From positions 1 through 13,042 of the forward strand of contig CAYYZW010000223.1 of NCBI GenBank assembly GCA_964476375.1: DNA of 13,042 bases, in the 5' to 3' direction. Below the pieces are notes generated by a model. It was not told where the DNA came from. It did no database searches and saw nothing but the letters and a program-made list of their open reading frames with translations. Shown piece by piece: positions 1 to 7,187 of this stretch (the first letter of the stretch is position 1; each line of letters opens with the position of its first letter). This stretch comes from SAT2750 sp964476375. Lineage in GTDB: Bacteria > Planctomycetota > Planctomycetia > Pirellulales > Pirellulaceae. The translations under genes and the position numbers were made by a program.

Positions 1-11
1 GCTCCGCGCCG

Positions 12-37
12 CCCGGGTTGATCTATTATAACCCGGG
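12..37. repeat. Perfect 8-bp inverted repeat downstream of the SDR gene
   Basis: CCCGGGTT at 12-19 pairs exactly with AACCCGGG at 30-37 around a 10-base AT-rich loop. It lies 29 bp past the stop codon of the minus-strand SDR gene, so it could end that three-gene transcript or a gene entering from the left. It has no U-run on either strand, so it is not a classical intrinsic terminator. The loop and arm include TATAAT read on the minus strand, so a regulatory role is also possible. The hairpin is certain; its function is not. No gene can be supported in positions 1-66. Confidence 0.5.
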
Positions 38-66
38 ATTCCGCCCCAGCAGGGAAAACCGCGCCC

Positions 67-834
67 TTACATGCCCTTGGCAATCCAGCCGCCGTCGACC
101 GTGATATCTGTACCGGTCATGTAAGAGGAGGCGCCGGAGGCAAGGAAAAGACAGGCCCCCACCAGGTCATCCGGCGTTCCCCAGCGTCCCAGCATCGTCC
201 GGTCTGCTCTTTCCCGGTGCTTGTCCGGATCGGCATAGCTTGCCGCCGACATCTCGGTATGAATGTAACCCGGGTTCACCTGGTTGACGCGCACGTTCCA
301 CCCGGCCCAGTCACGAGCCATGGCACGGGTGAGCTGCAGCAGGCCCCCCTTGGCCGCCTGGTAGGCTGGATTGTCCGGCATTCCCACCCGCGCCCCGATA
401 CTGCCGATATTGATGATCCCCCCGCCCCCCTGCTCACGCATCCGCTGGACCACGAGCTGGGAAAGGAAGAAGGGGGCTTTCAAGTTCACGCTGAGCGTGG
501 CATCCCAGTCCTCCTCCAGGTATTCCCCCTGGCCGGGTCGCGTGATGCCGGCATTGTTGACCAGCACGTCGATGCGGCCGAACTCATCGTGGGTCTGCTG
601 GCAGATCCTCTCTCGGTCCTCGGCGGAGGAGACATCCGCACGGATCGCCATGCCCTGTGCACCGTCCTCCAGTTGCCCAAGAACCGATTCGCTCCGTCCC
701 ACCAGCGTGACCCTCGCACCCGCCTGCAGGAACCCCTCGGCCACGGCCCGGCCAATACCACGCGAGGCACCGGTGACAATCACCACACGATCGGCAACAG
801 AAAATCGATCAACGGGCATGACACCGCGGGGCAT
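67..834 (-). CDS. SDR-family oxidoreductase, KduD / gluconate 5-dehydrogenase-like
   Basis: This is a cytoplasmic NAD(P)-dependent dehydrogenase of the classical short-chain family, 255 residues, full length. The nucleotide-binding motif TGASRGIG is at residues 21-28, NNAG at 93-96 and the active-site set is N117, S145, Y158 and K162 (YQAAK). An arginine after the second strand (R47, in VGRS) hints at NADP(H). The C-terminal part (GRWGTPDDL, then VDGGW near the end) resembles 2-deoxy-D-gluconate 3-dehydrogenase (KduD) and gluconate 5-dehydrogenase, but SDR substrates cannot be read reliably from sequence. The gene starts 14 bp after the DUF1501 stop and is the last of a three-gene unit. Neither candidate start has a clear Shine-Dalgarno; a second ATG at 819 would give an N-terminus closer to family length. 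If KduD-like, it would act on a uronic or keto-sugar acid, in keeping with polysaccharide use. Confidence 0.9.
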   Translation of the reverse strand: MPRGVMPVDRFSVADRVVIVTGASRGIGRAVAEGFLQAGARVTLVGRSESVLGQLEDGAQGMAIRADVSSAEDRERICQQTHDEFGRIDVLVNNAGITRPGQGEYLEEDWDATLSVNLKAPFFLSQLVVQRMREQGGGGIINIGSIGARVGMPDNPAYQAAKGGLLQLTRAMARDWAGWNVRVNQVNPGYIHTEMSAASYADPDKHRERADRTMLGRWGTPDDLVGACLFLASGASSYMTGTDITVDGGWIAKGM

Positions 835-848
835 AGAAGAGTGGAAAA

Positions 849-2336
849 CTAGGAGTAAATATCGCGAATCGGTGCACCATGGTCCATGTCGAGCCGTTTT
901 CGGCCCGGCACCTCCAGCCTGCGGCCGTCGAGCCCCATCAGGTCCAGCACGGTCGCATGCAGGTCGGTGACGTAATGGCCCGGTTCGATGGCATGGAAAC
1001 CAAGTTCATCGGTCGCACCATGGACATAACCCCGCTTGACCCCGGCCCCCGCCAGCCAGACCGTGAATCCATGAGGATGATGGTCCCGCCCATCCTTGCT
1101 GTTGCCCCGGGTTTCGATCGCCGGTGTCCGCCCAAACTCGGTGCAGAAAACGACCAGCACATCATCCATCAGGCCCCGCTGCTTGAGATCCTTGATCAGC
1201 CCGGCAATCGGCTTGTCCACTTTCTCGGACATCTGGGCATGCAGCGTCCGGAGTGAATTGTGGGAATCCCATTTCCCGTACTGCGTGGGGTATACCTGGA
1301 CAAAACGGACCCCCCGTTCCACCATCCGCCGGGCTGCCAGCAGCCGTTGGCCTGCGACCCGGGTCGAATCCTTGTCCAGGCCATACAACTGTTCGGTGCT
1401 TTCTGTTTCGTCCGAGATACCGACCGCCTCCGGCACCGCAGTCTGCATGCGATAAGCCAGCTCATAGGCCCGGATCCGCGCCAGCAGTTGCGGGTCATCC
1501 GGATACTCCACCCGTGACAGTTCATTCAACTGGCCGATTAACTTGAACTCGTTCGCCTGTTCGGCAGCCAGCACATCCGTCCCCCGGGCCCCGTAAGGAA
1601 GCGGGTTCTTGGGATCGAGCGACAGCGGCACACCGGTGTATTGCGGCCCAAGGTAGTAAGGTTCAAAGGACGACCGCGTGTCGGCCCGCGTCGGCCCCCC
1701 CAGCACGACAAAGCGCGGCAGGTTTTCATTGATCGAACCCAGCCCATAGCTGATCCAGGACCCGATACTCGGCTGCGTCTCATCGAGCTTGTGGCGGCCG
1801 GTATGGATCTGGTTTTCCGCGGCATGGTCGTTGTCGGTGGACCACATGTTTCGCACAAAAGAGATCTCGTCCACGCACGTTGCCAGGTGTGGCCACCAGT
1901 CCGTGATCTCGATGCCGCTGGTGCCATGTTTCCCGTATCCGACCTGCATCGGAAAGATCGTGGAGTATTTCTCCCGGACCATCTCGATCACCGAGCGGCT
2001 CCGCTTGTCATGCAGCGGCGATTCAAGCGGGTTTTCAAAGGGTGTTTCCTGGAACGTCTTTCCCGCGTACTTGTTCAGCGCCGGCTTTGGATCGAACGTC
2101 TCCATCTGGCTGTAGCCACCGGAAAGAAAGACCCAGATCACGCTTTTTGCCCGTGGCCGATGATGCGGAATTCCACTGGGGGGCCGCCAGGTGGCCCCCG
2201 GCGCCGCTGCGACCTGGTCCTGGGCCAGCATGGAGCCCAGCGCCAGCCCGGTGAATCCCATGCCGATATCGGCGAGAAACGTCCTGCGCTGCAGCTGCCC
2301 GCACTGGCAGCCAGCCTGGTTTCCATATCTGCTCAT
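849..2336 (-). CDS. DUF1501 family protein, Tat-exported
   Basis: This is a 495-residue DUF1501 protein, related in fold to the alkaline phosphatase/sulfatase superfamily. The N-terminus carries a twin-arginine signal (QRRTFL at residues 16-21, then a hydrophobic GMGFTGLALGSML stretch), so export of the folded protein to the periplasm is predicted. Family landmarks are LSGGYSQMETFDPKP (71-85), WDSHN (356-360), TEFGRTP (399-405) and GRDHHPHG (416-423), the last rich in likely metal-binding His and Asp. The sulfatase CxPxR formylglycine motif is absent, so it should not be called a sulfatase. The start ATG has GAGG six bases upstream. It lies 27 bp after the PSCyt1/DUF1553 gene, the usual partner in planctomycetes. 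The family's reaction has not been firmly established; family assignment is secure, function is not. Confidence 0.93.
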   Translation of the reverse strand: MSRYGNQAGCQCGQLQRRTFLADIGMGFTGLALGSMLAQDQVAAAPGATWRPPSGIPHHRPRAKSVIWVFLSGGYSQMETFDPKPALNKYAGKTFQETPFENPLESPLHDKRSRSVIEMVREKYSTIFPMQVGYGKHGTSGIEITDWWPHLATCVDEISFVRNMWSTDNDHAAENQIHTGRHKLDETQPSIGSWISYGLGSINENLPRFVVLGGPTRADTRSSFEPYYLGPQYTGVPLSLDPKNPLPYGARGTDVLAAEQANEFKLIGQLNELSRVEYPDDPQLLARIRAYELAYRMQTAVPEAVGISDETESTEQLYGLDKDSTRVAGQRLLAARRMVERGVRFVQVYPTQYGKWDSHNSLRTLHAQMSEKVDKPIAGLIKDLKQRGLMDDVLVVFCTEFGRTPAIETRGNSKDGRDHHPHGFTVWLAGAGVKRGYVHGATDELGFHAIEPGHYVTDLHATVLDLMGLDGRRLEVPGRKRLDMDHGAPIRDIYS

Positions 2337-2363
2337 CCGTCGCCTCGGGTGAAGATTTTTCCG

Positions 2364-5300
2364 CTAATGAATTGTAATGAAATCGTTATGACTAAATAAA
2401 GCACGAACCAGGCTCTCCCTGGCTCGCATGGCCGGATCTGCCGAGGGGGCCACGCGGCCTTCCGGAGTTGTTTCGGCCGCCAGGTTCGCTGCACTAAAAA
2501 GAATCTTCTGTTTCTCCAGGAACTCCAGGCAGACGTCCACCTCTTCCCCTGCGGACTGGCGGGACAGCACCTGCTCAAAGAGAGCCTCGATGAACTTCTC
2601 CTCGGAAAAACCTCCATCCGCTGAAAGCTCCTCGACCAGGCTCCGTGCCAGCAGCCGACTCTGGTCCAGGACCAGCCGGCTGTTGATAAGTGCCAGCGAC
2701 TGCTGCGGAACCACGCTGCTGGAACGCTGGTAACAATCGCATGGGTCGGGAGGATCAAACAGGCCCAGCAACTCGATCATGCCCCCCCCCTCCGGGTAGA
2801 TCGAAAAGTAAAAGCTGCGGCGAAGGACCGTATCCGCGTCTGCCGGATCCAGGACGGGCCCCCCCCGCGTTGTATCCAGTTGTCCCGAAACCGCCAGGAT
2901 AGAGTCCCTGACAATTTCTGATTCCATCCGGCGGTCATCCATTTTCCACCAGGCTTGGTTATCCTTGTCTCGCTCAAGGTTCCCCGCCGCCGATTCATCC
3001 AGCCCCGTCTGCAGGCGGTAGGTCCTGCTGGTCAGGATCAGCCGGTGCAGGTGTTTCATGCTCCACCCCTGCTCCATCAGCTCCACGGCCAGCCAGTCCA
3101 GCAGTTCTGGATGGGTGGGCTGCTTGCCACTCACGCCCAGGTCCATCACGCTTTCCACCAGCGGGCGACCAAAATGCCGCATCCAGATATGGTTCACTGC
3201 CACCCGGGCCGTGAGGGGGTTGTTCCGATCCGTGATCCAGTCCGCCAGTGCCCGCCGGCGGCCGGTCGACTGCCGCGGATAGGACGGGCTCAGTGGCGTG
3301 TACGCCCCGGCGGCCTGCCCCACCTGCTTCCGGGCCTCGTCCAGGTCATTGCGGGCCTGGACCAGGCGGGCGTTTGCATCCGCCAGTCCTTTCTTGACCT
3401 TGTCATCCTGGACTTCCTGGCCCGTTAACTCTGCAATCGCCAGTTCCTCTGACGTCACGGCCGCCCCGAGTTCCCTGACTTTCGCCTCCCTTTCCAGCCG
3501 GGCGGCCTGGCTGGCAAGGGCCTTGCTCTCCTGCTCGTCCTTCCCGGCATTCCGAAAACGACTGTCATCGGCCCGCACGCGAGCCTGGATCGAGACCAGC
3601 TCTGCCGCCGCGGCCTTTTGTTGCTCCTGGGCGACCCGGATAGGGAGCGAGATCGCCGCCAGCTGAAACCGTGCACTGGTCACCTCCTGCCGCGCCTCCA
3701 GCAGTTCCTTGATCACCCCGCTCACCCCACCGAGCAGGGCCAGGTGGTTCAGCTCGAGGGCCCGGTTCCAGTAAGCGACATCATCCACCAGTCCATGCCA
3801 CCAGGCAGTCCCGTCCAGGTCCCCGATCCTGAGTCGTGACTCCGCACTGGCGACCAGGGGGCGTGCCAGTGGCCCCACGCCGGCCACAGACGGCTGGCCT
3901 CCCTGCAGGGCCCGCAGGACAAGCCGACATTCTCCATCACCGGCCACGACACCCACGAAATAGACTCGCCCGGCCTGCACCACCATCGGTGGACTCTTCT
4001 CCGGAACGGGCGCCGTCACCATGCCCCCTTCGGTACTCCAGCTCAGCATTTTCAGAACGCCACTTGCATCGTCGACCCCCTCCACCACCAGGGCCCAGCT
4101 CCCCTCCACTCCCATCACCGCCTGAAAGAGTCCCACCTCGGACCGGTCAAGCCTGACAACTGCCATGGCCGTGAAGTGGTCGGCCCTGAAAGCCTCCGAG
4201 GGTGGCGTCTGCAGCATCACCTGGCCATCCCCATGGCGAAACAGTACCGCTGCTTTATTCTCCCGCTCCCCTGGCAACTGGTGCAGGGCCGATTCCGCCG
4301 GCCACTTGTCGGATTCCTGCAGGCGTGCCGAGCCGGAACCCTCCGCGAGTATTTTTAACTGGTGTCCATTCCCACTGCGGTCTTCCAGGTAGGACAGGTC
4401 CGCTCCACCAGGTTCGAAATCCCAGAACGCGGTCGCCCGCCCGACCAGCTCGTTCCGCTGCTGCAGCCCGGACCCCTTCTCCGGCGGCCGCCCTCGCAAT
4501 TCCATCAGAACTCGCTCCGCCTGCTCCAACCGTGCCGTGGCCTTCGCCACTTCTCCTTCGCCTCCCTGCTGCTGGAGCTCTCGAACCTTTTCCGTGGCAA
4601 CCGTGAGTGCCTGCTGCCGCTGGGCCACCTCCGCCTGCTGGATAAATCGCTTGGATCCCGGGTAATGGGCTTCCGGAGGCAGCTCAATCACCTCGATCGG
4701 CCGGGGCAGTTCTCCCAGGAAACCGGGAACTCCCGGCGTGACCGGCGGCCGGTCGTCAAAGAGATCCCGCTGGTCACCCAGTCGGTACATCCGTGTGGTG
4801 GCATCGAGCGTGTGGTCATAGATCCGGGCCAGCCCCGGCGGGCCGGGCTTAAGCGAGGCCCCCGAACCGGGGGCATAGCGAAGGTACTTGGGCAATCGGG
4901 GCCCACCGGGAACGCGGTCGTTACGAACTTCCAGCGGTTCAAAGAATGCCCGGAAGCGAAAATAATCTTCCTGGGTGATCGGGTCGTACTTGTGGTCATG
5001 GCAAAGAGCGCAGTTCATTCGCAAACCCAGGAAAGCCTTGCCCGTGTGCTCCACCAGATCTCGCATCCATGTGTCATAATTGAGTGAAAACCAGTTACGG
5101 ACAATGAAACCGGTGGCGACGATCCGCTCGTCATCCGCGGGGTAAAGTTCGTCGGCCGCCAGCATCTCCCTGACCATCTGGTCGTAACCCTTGTCGTCGT
5201 TGAGCGAGTCCACGATCCAGTCTCGCCAGCGCCAGATGTTTGGAAAACTGTTACGGACGTCGTCCACCTGCCGGCGGCCATACCAGTCGCTATATCGCCA

Positions 5301-6002
5301 CACATCCATCCAGTGGCGTCCCCATCGTTCCCCGTAACGCGGATCATCCAGCAGCCGGTCCACCAGCTGCCGGTAAGCCGGCCCGGAAGGATCTGCCAGG
5401 AACCGGTGAAGGTCCTCCCTGGTCGGAGGGACTCCAACCAGGTCCAGGTAGACTCGTCGCACGAGTTGCTCGGGATCCGCCAGGGACACCGGCTTGACCC
5501 CGGCCGCCTTGTGCCCGGCCGAAACAAAAAGGTCCACCGGGTGATCCCGCCAGGCCCTGGCAACGCCGCGGGGCAGATCGGAACGAACCGGCTTCTGGAA
5601 AGACCAGTGCTGCCGAGGGTCGGGGGCAGGGGCATCCCGTCTTGGAAAATCCGCCCCGTCGGCGATCCAGCGGTGGAGAAGCTCCATCTCCGCCGCATCC
5701 AGCGGTTCGGCCTGCTGCGGCATCCGCAACTCGGCATCCTGCTCTCGCACGCGTTCCAGCAGCAGGCTCTCGGTGGGCCGACAAGCCACCAGGGCGGCGC
5801 CACTATCTCCTCCCTGCATGCTCAGCTGCCCTGAATCAAGCCGCAAACCCCCTTCCTGCTTGATCGGTCCGTGGCAGGAAAAACAGTGTTGCCGCAGGAT
5901 CGGTTTCACCTGCCCGGCATAATCCACCGGCTCGGCGTGCAGCGGCACGGCAGACAAGCCCCACAGCAGCAGCAGGCACCAGCAGGAAGTTCGAATCCAC
6001 AT
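2364..6002 (-). CDS. PSCyt1-DUF1549-LamG-DUF1553 secreted planctomycete cytochrome protein
   Basis: This is a 1212-residue secreted multidomain protein. A Sec signal peptide (residues 1-23, ending PLHA before EPVDY) leads to a planctomycete cytochrome C domain (about 25-125) with heme motif CFSCH at 40-44 and a possible axial Met at 94. DUF1549/PSCyt2 follows (about 155-360) and contains a second CxxCH, CALCH at 331-335. A glutamine- and alanine-rich helical, probably coiled-coil segment (455-510), a LamG/concanavalin-A-like domain (about 520-755) and a second helical segment (765-900) separate it from DUF1553/PSD1 (about 915-1170). The domain order matches known planctomycete proteins of this class. 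It is probably heme-bearing and periplasmic or envelope-bound, and the LamG part suggests glycan binding. It heads a transcription unit with the DUF1501 partner. The start is the only Met near the signal peptide. No substrate is proven for the family. Confidence 0.93.
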   Translation of the reverse strand: MWIRTSCWCLLLLWGLSAVPLHAEPVDYAGQVKPILRQHCFSCHGPIKQEGGLRLDSGQLSMQGGDSGAALVACRPTESLLLERVREQDAELRMPQQAEPLDAAEMELLHRWIADGADFPRRDAPAPDPRQHWSFQKPVRSDLPRGVARAWRDHPVDLFVSAGHKAAGVKPVSLADPEQLVRRVYLDLVGVPPTREDLHRFLADPSGPAYRQLVDRLLDDPRYGERWGRHWMDVWRYSDWYGRRQVDDVRNSFPNIWRWRDWIVDSLNDDKGYDQMVREMLAADELYPADDERIVATGFIVRNWFSLNYDTWMRDLVEHTGKAFLGLRMNCALCHDHKYDPITQEDYFRFRAFFEPLEVRNDRVPGGPRLPKYLRYAPGSGASLKPGPPGLARIYDHTLDATTRMYRLGDQRDLFDDRPPVTPGVPGFLGELPRPIEVIELPPEAHYPGSKRFIQQAEVAQRQQALTVATEKVRELQQQGGEGEVAKATARLEQAERVLMELRGRPPEKGSGLQQRNELVGRATAFWDFEPGGADLSYLEDRSGNGHQLKILAEGSGSARLQESDKWPAESALHQLPGERENKAAVLFRHGDGQVMLQTPPSEAFRADHFTAMAVVRLDRSEVGLFQAVMGVEGSWALVVEGVDDASGVLKMLSWSTEGGMVTAPVPEKSPPMVVQAGRVYFVGVVAGDGECRLVLRALQGGQPSVAGVGPLARPLVASAESRLRIGDLDGTAWWHGLVDDVAYWNRALELNHLALLGGVSGVIKELLEARQEVTSARFQLAAISLPIRVAQEQQKAAAAELVSIQARVRADDSRFRNAGKDEQESKALASQAARLEREAKVRELGAAVTSEELAIAELTGQEVQDDKVKKGLADANARLVQARNDLDEARKQVGQAAGAYTPLSPSYPRQSTGRRRALADWITDRNNPLTARVAVNHIWMRHFGRPLVESVMDLGVSGKQPTHPELLDWLAVELMEQGWSMKHLHRLILTSRTYRLQTGLDESAAGNLERDKDNQAWWKMDDRRMESEIVRDSILAVSGQLDTTRGGPVLDPADADTVLRRSFYFSIYPEGGGMIELLGLFDPPDPCDCYQRSSSVVPQQSLALINSRLVLDQSRLLARSLVEELSADGGFSEEKFIEALFEQVLSRQSAGEEVDVCLEFLEKQKILFSAANLAAETTPEGRVAPSADPAMRARESLVRALFSHNDFITIH

Positions 6003-6075
6003 GCCCCCATTGTACCGAATTGTCCGGCCAGATCAGCTACAATCAACAATTCCTCTTTTCCCGGGAACACCAGCC
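6003..6075. promoter_or_regulatory. Divergent promoter region with four ATTGT/ACAAT boxes
   Basis: This 73-bp spacer separates the divergent starts of the cytochrome gene (minus) and the LamG gene (plus). It holds ATTGTA at 6009-6014, AATTGT at 6018-6023, TACAAT at 6038-6043 and ACAATT at 6046-6051, forming two interleaved inverted pairs. TACAAT at 6038-6043 is a plausible -10 for the plus-strand gene, about 33 bp before its ATG. The reverse of 6009-6014 is also TACAAT, but lies only 6 bp from the minus-strand ATG. No good -35 is visible in either direction. The repeats could instead be an operator; that is inference. Confidence 0.4.
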
Positions 6076-6714
6076 ATGCCGAAGCTTGTTTGCCTTTTCA
6101 TTCTTCTCTGTTTCCCCCTGACCATGGCGGCCGAACCGCCCCAGGCCGGCACCCCCATCAAGGCGGGACAGGGAATCCTGCTGGCCGAGATCAATCCCCA
6201 GCTCAAGTCACTGAAAAAGGCGGACCTGACACTGGAAATCTGGATTCGCCCGGACACGGCGACCCTCGCTCGCCCGCGAGCCTTGCTCTGGCTCTTCACC
6301 AACAAGAGTGGTTCGGACGTGGCGGGTATCGGCCTGAGCATGGCCGCTGGAACACCGCAGTCCAACGTGCTTGGATCCAAGCTCTCCTCCAGCACCCCCC
6401 TGGCCGCCAATGAATGGACGCATGTCTGCCTGACGGTCACCACCCGAAAACTGAACAAGGTCGCCACGCTCTGGGTGCAGGGCCACCGTCGCGACCGAAC
6501 CCTGGTTCCCCGACCCTGGCCGGGACATTTTTTCTATACCCGCTTGATGTCGGATCCCTGGGGATTTTCCCGCGTCTTCACTGGTGAGGTGGGACCGATT
6601 CGGATCTCATCCGAGGTGCTTTACCAGGAGGACTTTGACCCCACTTCGGACTGGAGCGCATCTGACAGCACCTTGCTGCTGATCCAGCCCGGCGAGGTTC
6701 GCATCACACAGTAG
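6076..6714 (+). CDS. Small secreted LamG-like (concanavalin A-like) protein
   Basis: This is a 212-residue protein with a Sec signal peptide (MPKLVC, a hydrophobic core, cleavage probably near residue 19 in TMAAEPP) followed by one beta-rich domain. LTLEIWIRPD at 51-60, NEWTHVCLTV at 112-121, ATLWVQG at 130-136 and GEVGPIRIS at 170-178 follow the usual strand pattern of LamG/laminin-G jelly-roll domains, which often bind carbohydrate. No catalytic domain is present, so it looks like a stand-alone binding protein. The ATG at 6076 is chosen because it places the hydrophobic signal at the N-terminus; an in-frame ATG at 6001 would bury it behind 25 residues. It is divergent from the cytochrome gene, which also carries a LamG domain, so the two may share control. 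The stop is 9 bp from that of the convergent cyclotransferase gene. Function beyond the fold is unknown. Confidence 0.75.
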   Translation: MPKLVCLFILLCFPLTMAAEPPQAGTPIKAGQGILLAEINPQLKSLKKADLTLEIWIRPDTATLARPRALLWLFTNKSGSDVAGIGLSMAAGTPQSNVLGSKLSSSTPLAANEWTHVCLTVTTRKLNKVATLWVQGHRRDRTLVPRPWPGHFFYTRLMSDPWGFSRVFTGEVGPIRISSEVLYQEDFDPTSDWSASDSTLLLIQPGEVRITQ

Positions 6715-6723
6715 CCCGGCCCT

Positions 6724-7074
6724 CTAACCGGTCCAGCAACTCCCACAATCCTCAAGCCCCTCGGTCGGCGGAAGGTAAAAATAGGCCTCCACCGATTTCT
6801 CCTGGCCGTCCCCTTCCAGCTCGATGAATTCCCGCCGGTAGAGCCCCTCGTCGACCCCCTCGATCCGGTCCAGTTCCACAAGACAGTCCGCCTTCACATC
6901 CCACAGTTCACCCTCGACTTTCACTCCCGGTTCGGCATGCACCAGGGCCGGGTACTGGTCCACCCGGTACATCCGGTAGCAGGGACGCGTCCTCGCATCC
7001 CCGATGTAGTGCTGGTCGGCCAGGGCACTGCCACGGGAATGTCCCCGCTTGAGCGTTCCATAGATAAACAGCAT
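6724..7074 (-). CDS. Gamma-glutamylcyclotransferase-fold (AIG2-like) protein
   Basis: This is a 116-residue cytoplasmic protein of the GGCT/AIG2-like family. FIYGTLKRG at residues 3-11 is the family's substrate-binding loop, VEGELWDV at 53-60 follows, and E72 in LDRIEG matches the catalytic Glu of gamma-glutamylamine cyclotransferase. Members cleave gamma-glutamyl amines or dipeptides to 5-oxoproline, but many bacterial homologues are uncharacterised, so the substrate is open. The reading frame stays open to a GTG at 7119 and has another ATG at 7080. The ATG at 7074 is preferred because AGGAG at 7083-7087 lies 8 bases upstream of it, against only 2 for the 7080 start. The predicted transcription start (about 7124) also leaves almost no leader for the GTG. 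It is a single-gene unit, converging with the LamG gene and diverging from the M24 peptidase gene. Confidence 0.82.
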   Translation of the reverse strand: MLFIYGTLKRGHSRGSALADQHYIGDARTRPCYRMYRVDQYPALVHAEPGVKVEGELWDVKADCLVELDRIEGVDEGLYRREFIELEGDGQEKSVEAYFYLPPTEGLEDCGSCWTG

Positions 7075-7130
7075 CGCCATGGCTCCTGCCCAATTTATTT
7101 CCTCACGACTCGCACCCACCCGGAAAATGG

Positions 7131-7160
7131 ATTCTAATTCATTCGCGATTTCCCTGTCAC
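7131..7160 (-). promoter_or_regulatory. Sigma70-like promoter for the cyclotransferase gene
   Basis: Read on the minus strand, GTGACA (7160-7155; 5 of 6 to TTGACA) is followed after 18 bp by TAGAAT (7136-7131; 5 of 6 to TATAAT). Transcription would begin near 7124, giving a leader of about 50 bases before the ATG at 7074. The same AT-rich block reads TCTAAT on the plus strand (7133-7138) and could be a -10 for the M24 gene, but no matching -35 is visible there. Confidence 0.45.
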
Positions 7161-7187
7161 CTCCCAGCTTGTCCAGGAAAAATACCC

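Noticed and set aside
1..21. C-terminal end of a plus-strand gene entering from the left (frame 1 stop TGA at 19-21)
   Set aside because: Six codons without recognisable sequence cannot support a gene call.
849..2336. Calling the DUF1501 protein a sulfatase
   Set aside because: The CxPxR formylglycine motif is absent; only the wider superfamily relationship is supportable.
1641..2399. Plus-strand open frame (252 codons) opposite the DUF1501 gene
   Set aside because: It is antisense to a conserved protein, lacks motifs and runs across an operon junction; treated as a shadow.
5015..5803. Minus-strand open frame (262 codons) within the cytochrome gene in another frame
   Set aside because: Its composition is dominated by Trp, Arg, Gly and Ser, as expected from an out-of-frame reading of GC-rich DNA.
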